Shown: piece after piece, positions 56,547-64,000 of the stretch
How positions within the stretch are numbered: the first letter of the stretch is position 1
Layout: each line of letters opens with the position of its first letter
Source: CBCOTE01 sp965112965
GTDB taxonomy: Bacteria > Desulfobacterota > Desulfovibrionia > Desulfovibrionales > Desulfovibrionaceae
NCBI GenBank assembly: GCA_965112965.1
Contig: CBCOTE010000022.1
Coordinates: forward strand, 124,001-188,000
Direction of reading: 5' to 3'
Length of the DNA: 64,000 nucleotides
Translations under genes and position numbers: made by a program
The notes under the pieces: model-generated
What the model saw: only the letters and a program-made list of their open reading frames with translations
Told to the model about the DNA's origin: nothing
Databases searched by the model: none

Positions 56547-57611
56547 ATCTACTGTGTCAGTTGGAGATCTCTTTGGCTTGGCTTTTTTGTCGTTTATCTA
56601 GTGAGGATGCTGTTTAGTTTTTTTTGTTGTAAGGGCATGTGTGGGATATTAAGGCTGGTGTAGGAAGCAAAAGGCGTGTTTATTGTCCAAAAAATATCCA
56701 AGGCGAAATAAAAAAGTGGGGTGAACTGTAGAGCAATACGGTGTGTTGTAGAGTTATAGTTGGGCTCAGTAGGATAGATATCGGCTCGGGTAGTTTCTAT
56801 TCGATAAGATCAGGGATGAGCAAACACGACGTCTACGTCCTATATATTGTGATATCTATTTTTTTAATCAGATAGTTTTCTTGACTTGGACAGATGGTCT
56901 CTAGTAACTATAGGATTAACCTGGCAATCCATTAGGTAGGGATTTTCTAATAAGCAGAGTAGGAAATAATTCTCTTTAAGGTTGCAGTGTCGGCGGTTGC
57001 GGCAGGTACTTAGAGTATTTTTCCGTTATTGTCTATATAGCTCCTAGGTTTGAAGCGACTCAGTTATCCATCCTGTCGGTGGTAACAGAAAACGTTAAGG
57101 TTGGCAGTGGTCAGGATACTGGCAAGGGGATGTGAGGGTACAGCCGGTTGGATAGCGTATTTTTTGTACCGTTATTATCAGTAAAAAAATGACGGCTTTG
57201 TATAGAAACTATTTTTTTTGTTGCGGATAACTCGTACATAATTTGCCTGCTCGCACTGGCCTGTGGTTTATAAGCATAGACGTTCATAGTTGAAGGCGGA
57301 GAGGATTAGCGGCAGGTACTGGATATACTCGACAGTAGTATCAGGCATTGATTTAGTGATGATTGACCTTTTTAGCTGTTTAGTGTCGGTCTGGCTCAAC
57401 AACTGTAGCTTATGTTCTTTGGGGTTATAATTATTTATACTCATGGCATTAGCCGAGGAAGATGAGGATGAGTAAGACTTGTCGTCGAGTACGTAGCTGC
57501 GGATATAGTTAGCCACTAAGCTTTGCTAGGTGCTTAAGCTGCATGAGGCTGTACAGTCCAACCCTAGATTATATATAGTTATCTCTGGGATCGTAGCATC
57601 TTGTTTTATCC
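56547..57611. other. Decayed / non-coding DNA, 1.1 kb
   Basis: The only long frame (57268-57516, minus strand, 82 codons, Ser-rich) has no ribosome site or recognisable family. Nothing else seen. Confidence 0.45.
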
Positions 57612-57794
57612 TTGCCCTCGGCGTTGACATTCTTACTCAAACTTACCTTGCTCTTGCCATATCTTTTTTCCGTTTTTCTCCTGGTTGATTTTTTTGCCAG
57701 AAATACAGTGGACCAATATTTTTATAGACTGTCCATAATATTTTTTTATTGTGGAATAGTTTGGATAGGAATTTCAGACAAGAGGAGAGAATGA
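57612..57794 (+). CDS. Possible small membrane protein, 60 aa
   Basis: A TTG-started frame of 60 codons with two hydrophobic segments (about 5-26 and 38-53) and a basic end SDKRRE. It stops in an ATGA overlap with the start of the decayed PHP gene, which is typical of a true upstream operon partner. I do not recognise the family. It may equally be a surviving fragment, since its partner is dead. Confidence 0.35.
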   Translation: MPSALTFLLKLTLLLPYLFSVFLLVDFFARNTVDQYFYRLSIIFFYCGIVWIGISDKRRE

Positions 57795-58640
57795 TCGTCA
57801 TGGACCTACATAACCATACTTACTACTCGCACAGCAGCGATTTACTAGAGATCATAGCGTAAGTAGCCATTATCAATGCACTAAAGTGCTCGGCTTCACC
57901 GAACATGACTCGCGGCCGATTTGATTTGAATATCATCACGAATATTAAGGTACTATCCAGGCTAATCTACCGCGCTGCTTAGCCGATGTTATAGCACTAG
58001 GTTGACTTGACCCGGCCAACTTGGTGTGTTTCTGAGTCTGAGGTTTGATTATTTTTTTCGGATAACACAGCTTGATTGGCTAAGAAAATTATAGTTATAG
58101 ATCTGGGCATTGCCCTGGACTCAGTGTATTTTTCTGGGAGGGAGTTAGAATTTTTAATTTCACAGACTGTGATTGGTGCGGACTGTCTTGCTTAGCCTAG
58201 CTGCACATTTTGTGCGCTATTTAAAGATTTTTCGGACAGTGTGGGGATAGGATCTTCCACGTGGCGGTTTACGTAGACCTGTAAAAGTTTTTTTTTGCAG
58301 TGGATGTCTATAGGGTCTGCCTTAGAAGTTTTTTCGGCTGAGCTGTATAAGCCCTACAATGAGACTTATCCCTGCCCTGACGTTCATACGTTTGGCGCAG
58401 CGGAGTCGGGGCGCCTCTGATGTTTGCTCCAGATGTCCATCGGACCGTGTACGTGGCTTTGGAGTTCAAATATATAGAGACTTACGTGCGTTCATTTTTC
58501 GTTTGCCTAAAGTAGGCTAATTCCTTATGACTCTTTATGGAACGGTATGATCTGTACGATGGGCCCGGTACGGTCAGTCGGCTTTTGCTCAACAATGGCG
58601 TAGTGGTATGTTGATGGATGACCTAACGGTAGTGGCGCTA
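57791..58640 (+). pseudogene. PHP-domain phosphatase (histidinol-phosphatase-like), decayed
   Basis: An AGGAGAG ribosome site still precedes ATG at 57791. The first codons read MIVMDLHNHTYYSHSSD, the metal-binding N-terminus (DLHNH-x-S/T) of PHP hydrolases. After a stop and frame change GFTEHDSRP (about 57885-57920) matches the GFTEHSPRP motif of HisK-type histidinol phosphatases, followed by PRCLADVIAL. Later pieces around 58380-58450 are less clear. Multiple stops follow the first 20 codons. If it was the histidine-pathway enzyme, its loss would fit dependence on host histidine, but PHP proteins have other roles too. Confidence 0.72.
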
Positions 58641-59061
58641 GTTATATCGTATGACACGTTGAACTTATTATTATATTTTGTCTGAATGTAATTATCTCGG
58701 CAGCTGTGATGTTGTTTAGATAGGTTATTGTGGGTTGTATTCGTTTCGTAGCGTAGTTTAAGTTTATATTCTCGTTGTTAATATAAAGTAGTCCTGGTAC
58801 CGGTAACATAGAATTATAGATAATGTAGTCAAAATAAAGCAGGAGTAATCGTATTAGATTACGCCGATATGTAAAATAAAGTCTAGTTACTAAAGGTGGC
58901 CCGAATGCTATCTGGTATCAATGGTATATTCTTATTTTTAGTTAGGATTGTTTCTGATATAGGCTAAGTTCAGTAACAGATATCTTCTGTATTGGAGTCT
59001 ATATTTTTTTTGATTCGCAACTACTTTTTTTTATCGGTGACAAAAAGAATTGCGTCTGTGG
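58641..59061. other. AT-rich spacer after mnmE
   Basis: No gene. Several T-runs lie just beyond the mnmE stop on the minus strand (A-runs in the transcript), with no clear GC-rich hairpin. Confidence 0.4.
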
Positions 59062-60513
59062 TTACTTGCCGACGCAGAAATGAGCAAATATACTATCGAG
59101 AATGGCATTACTATGGGTCTCGCCGGTGATTTCAGCCAGGTCAGCTGCGACATTTTCTAGTCGGACGGCGAGGAGGTCTGGTGGGATGCCGGCAGAGAGA
59201 TCTCGGGTTAGGTTAGCCAGTTCGGCATCAGCTCGGGCCAAAATATTGGCCTGTCGTATGTTGGGGGTCACGGTGTTGGGTTCTGGTTCTGGATTTTCTC
59301 CTGTGAGGTGGCTGCGTAACATAGCGGTCAGGTCATCAATTCCTTGGCCAGTAGTAGCGGCTATGAAGACGTAGTTTATACTGCGTTGCTTCAGGGCAGT
59401 TGCTACAGTCGACGCGGCAGCTCGTGCGGCGAACAAGTCAAGCTTATTACCAACAGCCAGTATTCGTTCTGGAGGGATCTGATTGAATAGCAACGTTTCG
59501 GTTGGTCCTAATGCCGCCTCTCCTAGAGCCAAGTCTAAGATTAGTAGACAGCAGTCTGCATCCTTAATTTGTTCCATGCTACGGCGTAAGCCTTCGGCTT
59601 CAGCTGTGTCGGCCGGTTCGTCCCCTGGAATGCGCAGGCCAGCAGTGTCGGTCAGGCGTACTGACAGGCCGTCCAGTAGTATTGATTCCTCGATGTAGTC
59701 ACGAGTGGTGCCAGGGGTGGGGGCGACTATGGCCCGGTTGCGGCCGAGCAGGACGTTAAGCAGGCTCGATTTACCTACGTTGACGCGGCCGGTTAGGGTT
59801 ACGCGGGCGCCCTCGCGCCAGCAGCGGGTACGTTCATGAGCATGGGTGAGTTTAGTGATGGTCGCACGTATGGTTGCGATATCTGCGGCAAATACTGCTG
59901 GTTCTAGGCACTCTACTTCTTCGTCTGGAAAGTCTACAGCCAGACAGACCCGCTCACGCAGTGAACGGAGCTCGATGTCGAGGTGTTGTATCAGATGTTT
60001 TAAGCCACCGGCTAGGCGATTTTGAGCCAAACGGGCCCCGGCAGCATCCTGGGCCTCTATGCATTCGGCTACAGCTTCGGCCTGGCTTAGATCTAGACGG
60101 CCGTTAAGGAAGGCGCGTCGGGTGAAATCGCCTGGTCCAGCCGTTACGGCGCCGGTGGCGAGCACCGTGGCGAGTACGTTGGCTAGGATAGCCGGGCCAC
60201 CGTGGCAATGTAGCTCAACCACGTCCTCTCCTGTGTAAGTACGTGGTCCGGGCATGTACACGGCTAAGATATCGTCTAGCAGATGGCCAGCGAGGTTGTG
60301 TACTGTACCATGAATGAGCCGCCAGGGCTCGTTGTCAGTAATATTGCCTCGGGAAGGGCGGAAGAGGACAGATAGGATAGACAGGCTAGTTGGTCCGCTG
60401 AGGCGGATGATGCCGATGCCGCTACGTCCTAACGGCGTGGCGATAGCCGCGATGGTCGTATTCTGGCCGTCGTTGGCGGCTGGGATGTCCGAAATACAGG
60501 TACGGGCGGCCAT
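59062..60513 (-). CDS. mnmE: tRNA modification GTPase MnmE
   Basis: 483 residues. With MnmG it installs the 5-carboxymethylaminomethyl group on wobble uridine of certain tRNAs. N-terminal tetrahydrofolate-binding domain (TIAAIATPLGRSGIGIIRLSG), helical domain, inserted G domain with G1 GRVNVGKSSLLN, G2 PGTTRDYIEE, G3 DTAGLR and G4 NKLD, and the C-terminal CVGK whose Cys is needed for modification. Last gene of the rpmH cluster, 79 bp after jag. The start is the ATG at MAARTC; a weak ribosome site only. Confidence 0.97.
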   Translation of the reverse strand: MAARTCISDIPAANDGQNTTIAAIATPLGRSGIGIIRLSGPTSLSILSVLFRPSRGNITDNEPWRLIHGTVHNLAGHLLDDILAVYMPGPRTYTGEDVVELHCHGGPAILANVLATVLATGAVTAGPGDFTRRAFLNGRLDLSQAEAVAECIEAQDAAGARLAQNRLAGGLKHLIQHLDIELRSLRERVCLAVDFPDEEVECLEPAVFAADIATIRATITKLTHAHERTRCWREGARVTLTGRVNVGKSSLLNVLLGRNRAIVAPTPGTTRDYIEESILLDGLSVRLTDTAGLRIPGDEPADTAEAEGLRRSMEQIKDADCCLLILDLALGEAALGPTETLLFNQIPPERILAVGNKLDLFAARAAASTVATALKQRSINYVFIAATTGQGIDDLTAMLRSHLTGENPEPEPNTVTPNIRQANILARADAELANLTRDLSAGIPPDLLAVRLENVAADLAEITGETHSNAILDSIFAHFCVGK

Positions 60514-60592
60514 GGAGAATAGGGCTCGCTTGGGTGCTGTCTATTTGGCAGCGCCTTGGGGATAGATTATTAGGATTTGCAGTGGTCAGACC

Positions 60593-61282
60593 CTACTGGT
60601 TCTCGCTGGGGGCGAAGCGGTCGTTTGGAAGCGGCGGAGAGTCAGGCTGGCTGGGTACGATGAGCACTCGTTTGAGTGGACCTTCGCCAATGCTGCGGGT
60701 GATTATGGCCTGGTCGTCATGCAGGGTTACATGCACTAAGCGCCTGTGGTATGATGAGATTGGTTTGGTACTTTGGGGTCGGCCCAGGGATTTAGCCTTA
60801 TTGGCTAGGTGCAGAGCTAGTTGACGCAGGCTATTGTCTTGGCGTTCGCGATAGTTGCCGACGTCGATATGCACACGCATAGGTTTGGGCCATTTTTTGG
60901 ATACGATGCGGTTAGTGATATACTGGATGGCAGCTAAAGTCTGCCCCCCGCGGCCGATTAACAGGCCGGAATTTTCATTGTTATGTACTAGCACTTTGAT
61001 GCGGTCAGGCTGGTCCATAGCTATCTCCAGCTGTAACTTATCTAATATGGTGGGAAGCAGGCGCTCCAATATATCGGTTACAAGAGCTTTTACCTCGTAA
61101 TTTTCATCCTGTTTCTGGACGCGAATTTGGGCTTTGCGGGCCCCCACTAGTCCGAATATGCCACTCTTAGCTTTAGTGATGATCTCAATTTTAAGCTGGC
61201 TGGGCTCACAGTCGAAATGGGTACAGGCCGCAGCGATAGCCTCATTCATGCTTTTGCCTTCGAAATCCTTAAGATCTTCCAT
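60593..61282 (-). CDS. jag: Jag/KhpB-type RNA-binding protein
   Basis: 229 residues. Jag_N domain (about 1-52, EGKSMNEAIAAACTHF), KH domain with the GRGGQTL nucleotide-binding loop (about 105-150), and R3H domain with the R-x3-H motif (RRLVH) and GEGPLKRVLI. In other bacteria KhpB binds many RNAs and affects cell elongation and division. The ATG follows AAGGAG with 6-nt spacing. It lies 39 bp after yidC, in the order conserved across many bacteria. The tail is Pro/Asn-rich and probably disordered. Confidence 0.95.
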   Translation of the reverse strand: MEDLKDFEGKSMNEAIAAACTHFDCEPSQLKIEIITKAKSGIFGLVGARKAQIRVQKQDENYEVKALVTDILERLLPTILDKLQLEIAMDQPDRIKVLVHNNENSGLLIGRGGQTLAAIQYITNRIVSKKWPKPMRVHIDVGNYRERQDNSLRQLALHLANKAKSLGRPQSTKPISSYHRRLVHVTLHDDQAIITRSIGEGPLKRVLIVPSQPDSPPLPNDRFAPSENQ

Positions 61283-61321
61283 GTATGCTCCTTGGGAGGT
61301 TTGGTCGATGCTGAACTCCCG

Positions 61322-62929
61322 CTAGTCGGTTTTTACGTTACGTATCATCCAATGCTGTTGAGCGATGGACAAGATATTGCTTACCAACCAGTAGAGCACC
61401 AGCCCTGAAGGAAGTCCGAGGAACATGAAGGTGAAGATGATGGGCATGAATAGCATGACTTTTGCCTGGGTGGGATCGCCTGAGGTGGGCGTCATTTTTT
61501 GCTGGATAAACATAGTGGCGCCCATAATAATAGGAGTAATATAGAAGGGGTCTTTGACTGAGAGGTCTGCCAACCAAACCAAGTTGGTGAGGGGCAGACA
61601 GGTGATGAACGCGGCGTGTCGGAGGTCGATGCTGTTCATGAGCGCCTGATAGAGGCCAATAAACACTGGGACCTGAAGAAGCATGGGCCAGCAACCGCCT
61701 GCCGGGTTGATTTTGTAGGTCTTGTACAGGGCCATAGTTTCTTCATTCATCTTTTGACGATCATCTTTGTACTTATTTCTAATTTTTGTGAGCATTGGCT
61801 GGAGTTTTTTCATCTGCTCCATAGATTTGTAGCTTTTGTATGAGAGTGGATATAGGACGAGTTTGACCACGATGGTGAGTAGGATGATGGCTATGCCCCA
61901 GTTATTTACGAAGCGCTGGAAGAAGTGCAGGAGCCAGAGTAAGGGATTGGCTACAGCCTTGAATACGCCGAGATTAATGGCTTTGTCTAAATTATTAGGC
62001 ATGTCTGAGAGGATGTGTGTATCTTTGGGTCCGAGATAATAGTCACACTCACCCACAGCTTCGGCACTGGGATTGAGATTTCCGAGATTACAATCCATGG
62101 TTACCTGGTAAATATGGTCCTTAAGTTGGGCTTTAAAAATAGTTTCAGATTGGGATCTAGGTGGTGTAAGGGCAAGGAGGAAAAAGTTACTGGACAGTCC
62201 GCCCCAGAGTACGCCATTGCTGTCGGTTAAGCCTTTGATAAGTTTGTCGTCGCTGGATTCTTCGTGGGAGCCGGTGGCGTTGAGGAAGGCGATACGGGTG
62301 AGATTATATTTATCCTCAGGTTGAGAGAGGCTCTGAGCGGCCATGGTGAAAGTGAATCGGCTAGGCATATTTGTACTGCGGCCGTTATACAGCTGTGCGG
62401 ATTCATGTATAAGATATTTATCCGCGGCAAAAGTGAATTTGCGAATAAGGCGCAAGCCGTCTATGTCGGCAGTGAATACAAGTAAACCCTGCTGTCCCGG
62501 GGACAAGTTAAGGTCGCCGCCCGAGACAGTCCAGCCCGTCTGTCGCCAGGTAGCTTTGCCGTTGAAGAGTAGGCCCATGGGTGCTTTACTTAGTGCTTGG
62601 CTGCCGATGAGGTCCACTTTAGGGGAATTGGGAGCAATGCTATGTTTATAGTGAGCGAGCTTGAATTCTTTTAGAACGCCGCCATTGGTGTGAAAGACTG
62701 CGGTATAGATGGGTGTGACCACGGTGACCGTAGGCCATTCGAAGTGCTCTTGGTCCGTCGAGGTTATGGGGGGAGTGAGCGTAGCGGTGACTAGCCGGGA
62801 TTGGCTATCTGGTGTTTGGACGATCTGATTACCAGTTAGCAGCTGGGGTTGGGGCGGAAAAAACCAGTTCCAGCCGAATAGGACTGCCATACATAGGGCG
62901 ACAGCAAGTAAGAGGCGTCTAGGATCCAT
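61322..62929 (-). CDS. yidC: Membrane protein insertase YidC
   Basis: 535 residues, the long Gram-negative form. First membrane helix at about 7-24, then a large periplasmic β-domain (about 50-320), then the conserved five-helix core with NWGIAIILLTIVVKLVLYPL, the hydrophilic groove Arg in this region, a cytoplasmic hairpin (KSMEQMKKLQPMLTKIRNKY) and GLPSGLVLYWLVSNILSIAQQ at the end. It inserts and folds inner-membrane proteins with or without SecYEG. The start codon has no strong ribosome site. Between yidD and jag in the usual order. Intact. Confidence 0.97.
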   Translation of the reverse strand: MDPRRLLLAVALCMAVLFGWNWFFPPQPQLLTGNQIVQTPDSQSRLVTATLTPPITSTDQEHFEWPTVTVVTPIYTAVFHTNGGVLKEFKLAHYKHSIAPNSPKVDLIGSQALSKAPMGLLFNGKATWRQTGWTVSGGDLNLSPGQQGLLVFTADIDGLRLIRKFTFAADKYLIHESAQLYNGRSTNMPSRFTFTMAAQSLSQPEDKYNLTRIAFLNATGSHEESSDDKLIKGLTDSNGVLWGGLSSNFFLLALTPPRSQSETIFKAQLKDHIYQVTMDCNLGNLNPSAEAVGECDYYLGPKDTHILSDMPNNLDKAINLGVFKAVANPLLWLLHFFQRFVNNWGIAIILLTIVVKLVLYPLSYKSYKSMEQMKKLQPMLTKIRNKYKDDRQKMNEETMALYKTYKINPAGGCWPMLLQVPVFIGLYQALMNSIDLRHAAFITCLPLTNLVWLADLSVKDPFYITPIIMGATMFIQQKMTPTSGDPTQAKVMLFMPIIFTFMFLGLPSGLVLYWLVSNILSIAQQHWMIRNVKTD

Positions 62930-63040
62930 AGTATGTATCTCGCAGGAGGAATTAAGATATTCAATATTTTTGTTGGTGAAAAGATCGTTTACTAGTTAGG
63001 CGTTGGTGGCAGTGTTATTGGTTCGTATTATGAGTCAGAT

Positions 63041-63337
63041 TTATCTATTTTTTTTGATCGGCGTTAAGGTCTTGGACAGGAACGCCGCTGGACCAAAACG
63101 TGTGGGGACCGGATCGTAGCCGGCCTGGCACAGGGGCTGGCAACGCAAGAGACGCCAGGCGGCCAGCAGGCTGCCGTGTAGGATCCCAAAATGGTCGATA
63201 GCTTCAGCTGTGTATTCCGAGCAGGTCGGTACGAATCTGCAGGCCGGCGGTAGAAAGGGCGACAGGCACTGTTTATAGATGGCTAGCACCGCTAAGAAAA
63301 AAATTCTACATACTGCCATTGATTGTCGTACTACCAT
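63041..63337 (-). CDS. yidD: Membrane protein insertion efficiency factor YidD
   Basis: 98 residues. Short amphipathic start and the conserved IYKQCLSPFLPPACRFVPTC (core CRFxPTCSEYTAEAI) of the family, followed by GSLLAAWRLLRCQPL. It helps YidC-dependent insertion. Two possible starts, the first ATG (63337) or the one six codons later (63319); neither has a good ribosome site. It is 90 bp after rnpA, longer than usual. The last codons end in a T8 tract on the plus strand (A-rich in the gene), an obvious frameshift risk. Confidence 0.93.
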   Translation of the reverse strand: MVVRQSMAVCRIFFLAVLAIYKQCLSPFLPPACRFVPTCSEYTAEAIDHFGILHGSLLAAWRLLRCQPLCQAGYDPVPTRFGPAAFLSKTLTPIKKNR

Positions 63338-63427
63338 GGAAGCTGGGGACTCATTGTGGCGCTGGGAACGGTGCCGGAAGGCGGGACACTGCCAAGAGTA
63401 GCTCTCTGATTGCCGGCTAGAGGTGAC

Positions 63428-63778
63428 TTACGCTTTGATCACGCAAGATAACAGCTCGTCTTCCACTTGTTTTAAGGTCAGGCGACCGACATCGATACTA
63501 CGTCTGGCCACGACGGCAATATCTAACCCAGGTCCGATAGCCTCTATATGGAGCCGAAAACATTCGCGGAGAAGGCGTTTAATTCGGTTGCGGCGTACTG
63601 AAGAGCCAATTTTTTTACCCACAGCCGCGCCGTAGCGGCTAGGGTCATTGACGTTCGCCCGAGGCAAGATGAAAATAATAAAGTTGGCAGTGAAAGAACG
63701 ATGCCCTTGGTCATAACAGGCCAGAAATTCAGGCCGCCTAGTTAAACGTTGTGTTCGGTCGAAGCTATACCGGCTCAT
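63428..63778 (-). CDS. rnpA: Ribonuclease P protein component
   Basis: 116 residues. Basic protein partner of RNase P RNA in 5' maturation of tRNAs. The RNR signature is clear: GAAVGKKIGSSVRRNRIKRL, followed by LRECFR. The N-terminal FDRTQRLTRRPEF matches the family start. The ATG overlaps the rpmH stop (TAATG), indicating translational coupling. Confidence 0.97.
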   Translation of the reverse strand: MSRYSFDRTQRLTRRPEFLACYDQGHRSFTANFIIFILPRANVNDPSRYGAAVGKKIGSSVRRNRIKRLLRECFRLHIEAIGPGLDIAVVARRSIDVGRLTLKQVEDELLSCVIKA

Positions 63779-63915
63779 TATACGGCCAAACGTTTACGTC
63801 CTTTGGCTCTGCGGCGGCGTAGTACAGACTGACCATTTTTAGTCCGTGACCGCACCAGGAAGCCATGAGTACGCTTCCGCCGGATCTTGCTCGGCTGATA
63901 TGTCCTCTTGCTCAT
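63778..63915 (-). CDS. rpmH: 50S ribosomal protein L34
   Basis: 45 residues, very basic: MSKRTYQPSKIRRKRTHGFL then RSRTKNGQSVLRRRRAKGRK. I start it at 63915, where AAGGAG lies 7 nt upstream, rather than at an in-frame ATG 24 codons earlier. The stop overlaps the rnpA start by one base. First gene of the cluster reaching down to mnmE. Confidence 0.98.
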   Translation of the reverse strand: MSKRTYQPSKIRRKRTHGFLVRSRTKNGQSVLRRRRAKGRKRLAV

Positions 63916-63945
63916 GGTATCGCTCCTTACAGAAAATGAATATAT

Positions 63946-63974
63946 ACGGTACGGTTTTTTTTCTATCTCGTCAA
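63946..63974 (-). promoter_or_regulatory. Possible promoter of the rpmH cluster
   Basis: On the minus strand TTGACG (63974-63969) is followed after 17 bases by TACCGT (63951-63946), about 30 bp before the L34 start. The -10 is a weak match. No DnaA boxes or dnaA gene are visible next to it, unlike in many bacteria where rpmH borders the origin. Confidence 0.35.
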
Positions 63975-64000
63975 GCGACCCGGTCAACTCTTATTTTTTT

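Noticed and set aside
63916..64000. Replication origin next to rpmH
   Set aside because: No dnaA, no DnaA boxes, and the skew does not switch here; it is G-rich on the plus strand on both sides as far as can be seen.
1..64000. Insertion sequences or prophage as the cause of decay
   Set aside because: I saw no transposase, integrase or phage genes, and no long direct or inverted repeats; decay appears to be by point mutation and small indels.

Overview
The window looks like part of the chromosome of a Desulfovibrio-type deltaproteobacterium (Desulfobacterota) undergoing heavy genome decay, as in a host-restricted or endosymbiotic lineage. The lineage clue is a small ferredoxin with Asp in place of a cluster-I cysteine, which as I recall is the signature of Desulfovibrio africanus ferredoxin III. 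The order rpmH-rnpA-yidD-yidC-jag-mnmE, a UPF0280 protein and a psd-pssA pair fit this. Adding my coordinates, intact genes cover about 21 kb of 64 kb. Most of the rest is not empty spacer: in several places it is readable as genes full of stops, frameshifts and lengthened A/T runs.

Layout. 0.2-6.1 kb (minus strand): an orphan 119-aa protein, then a retained block of TPR protein, 127-aa protein, YkgJ-type Cys-cluster protein, ferredoxin III-like protein and DegP-type protease. 6.5-14.3 kb: decayed DNA holding a multi-PAS hybrid histidine kinase (with a 12-copy 8-bp tandem repeat in its receiver domain), an ABC-F ATPase and an unidentified relic. 14.3-18.8 kb: psd-pssA, a decayed 4Fe-4S protein and an intact FMN-dependent nitronate-monooxygenase-like enzyme. 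18.8-25.5 kb: almost featureless except tRNA-Pro(UGG). GC skew reverses near 24.4-24.8 kb beside a very AT-rich stretch, an origin-like pattern. 25.5-29 kb: relics of a methyl-accepting chemotaxis protein and a GAF/HD-GYP protein. 29.5-43.9 kb: islands of dedA, minD-minE, an M23 peptidase, a class A PBP and a class IV aminotransferase. 44-59 kb: UPF0280, surE, a SPOR lipoprotein and gapA, among relics of a two-component kinase/regulator, ettA, a GGDEF protein and a PHP phosphatase. 59-64 kb: the intact mnmE-jag-yidC-yidD-rnpA-rpmH cluster, transcribed leftwards.

Taken together, the intact genes serve translation and tRNA modification, membrane-protein insertion, phosphatidylethanolamine synthesis, peptidoglycan building and remodelling, septum placement, glycolysis and redox. 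Every sensory or second-messenger gene I can recognise (hybrid kinase, MCP, HD-GYP, second kinase, GGDEF) is dead. This suggests a cell that keeps its envelope and basic metabolism but no longer senses or swims. I saw no transposase, prophage or CRISPR array.
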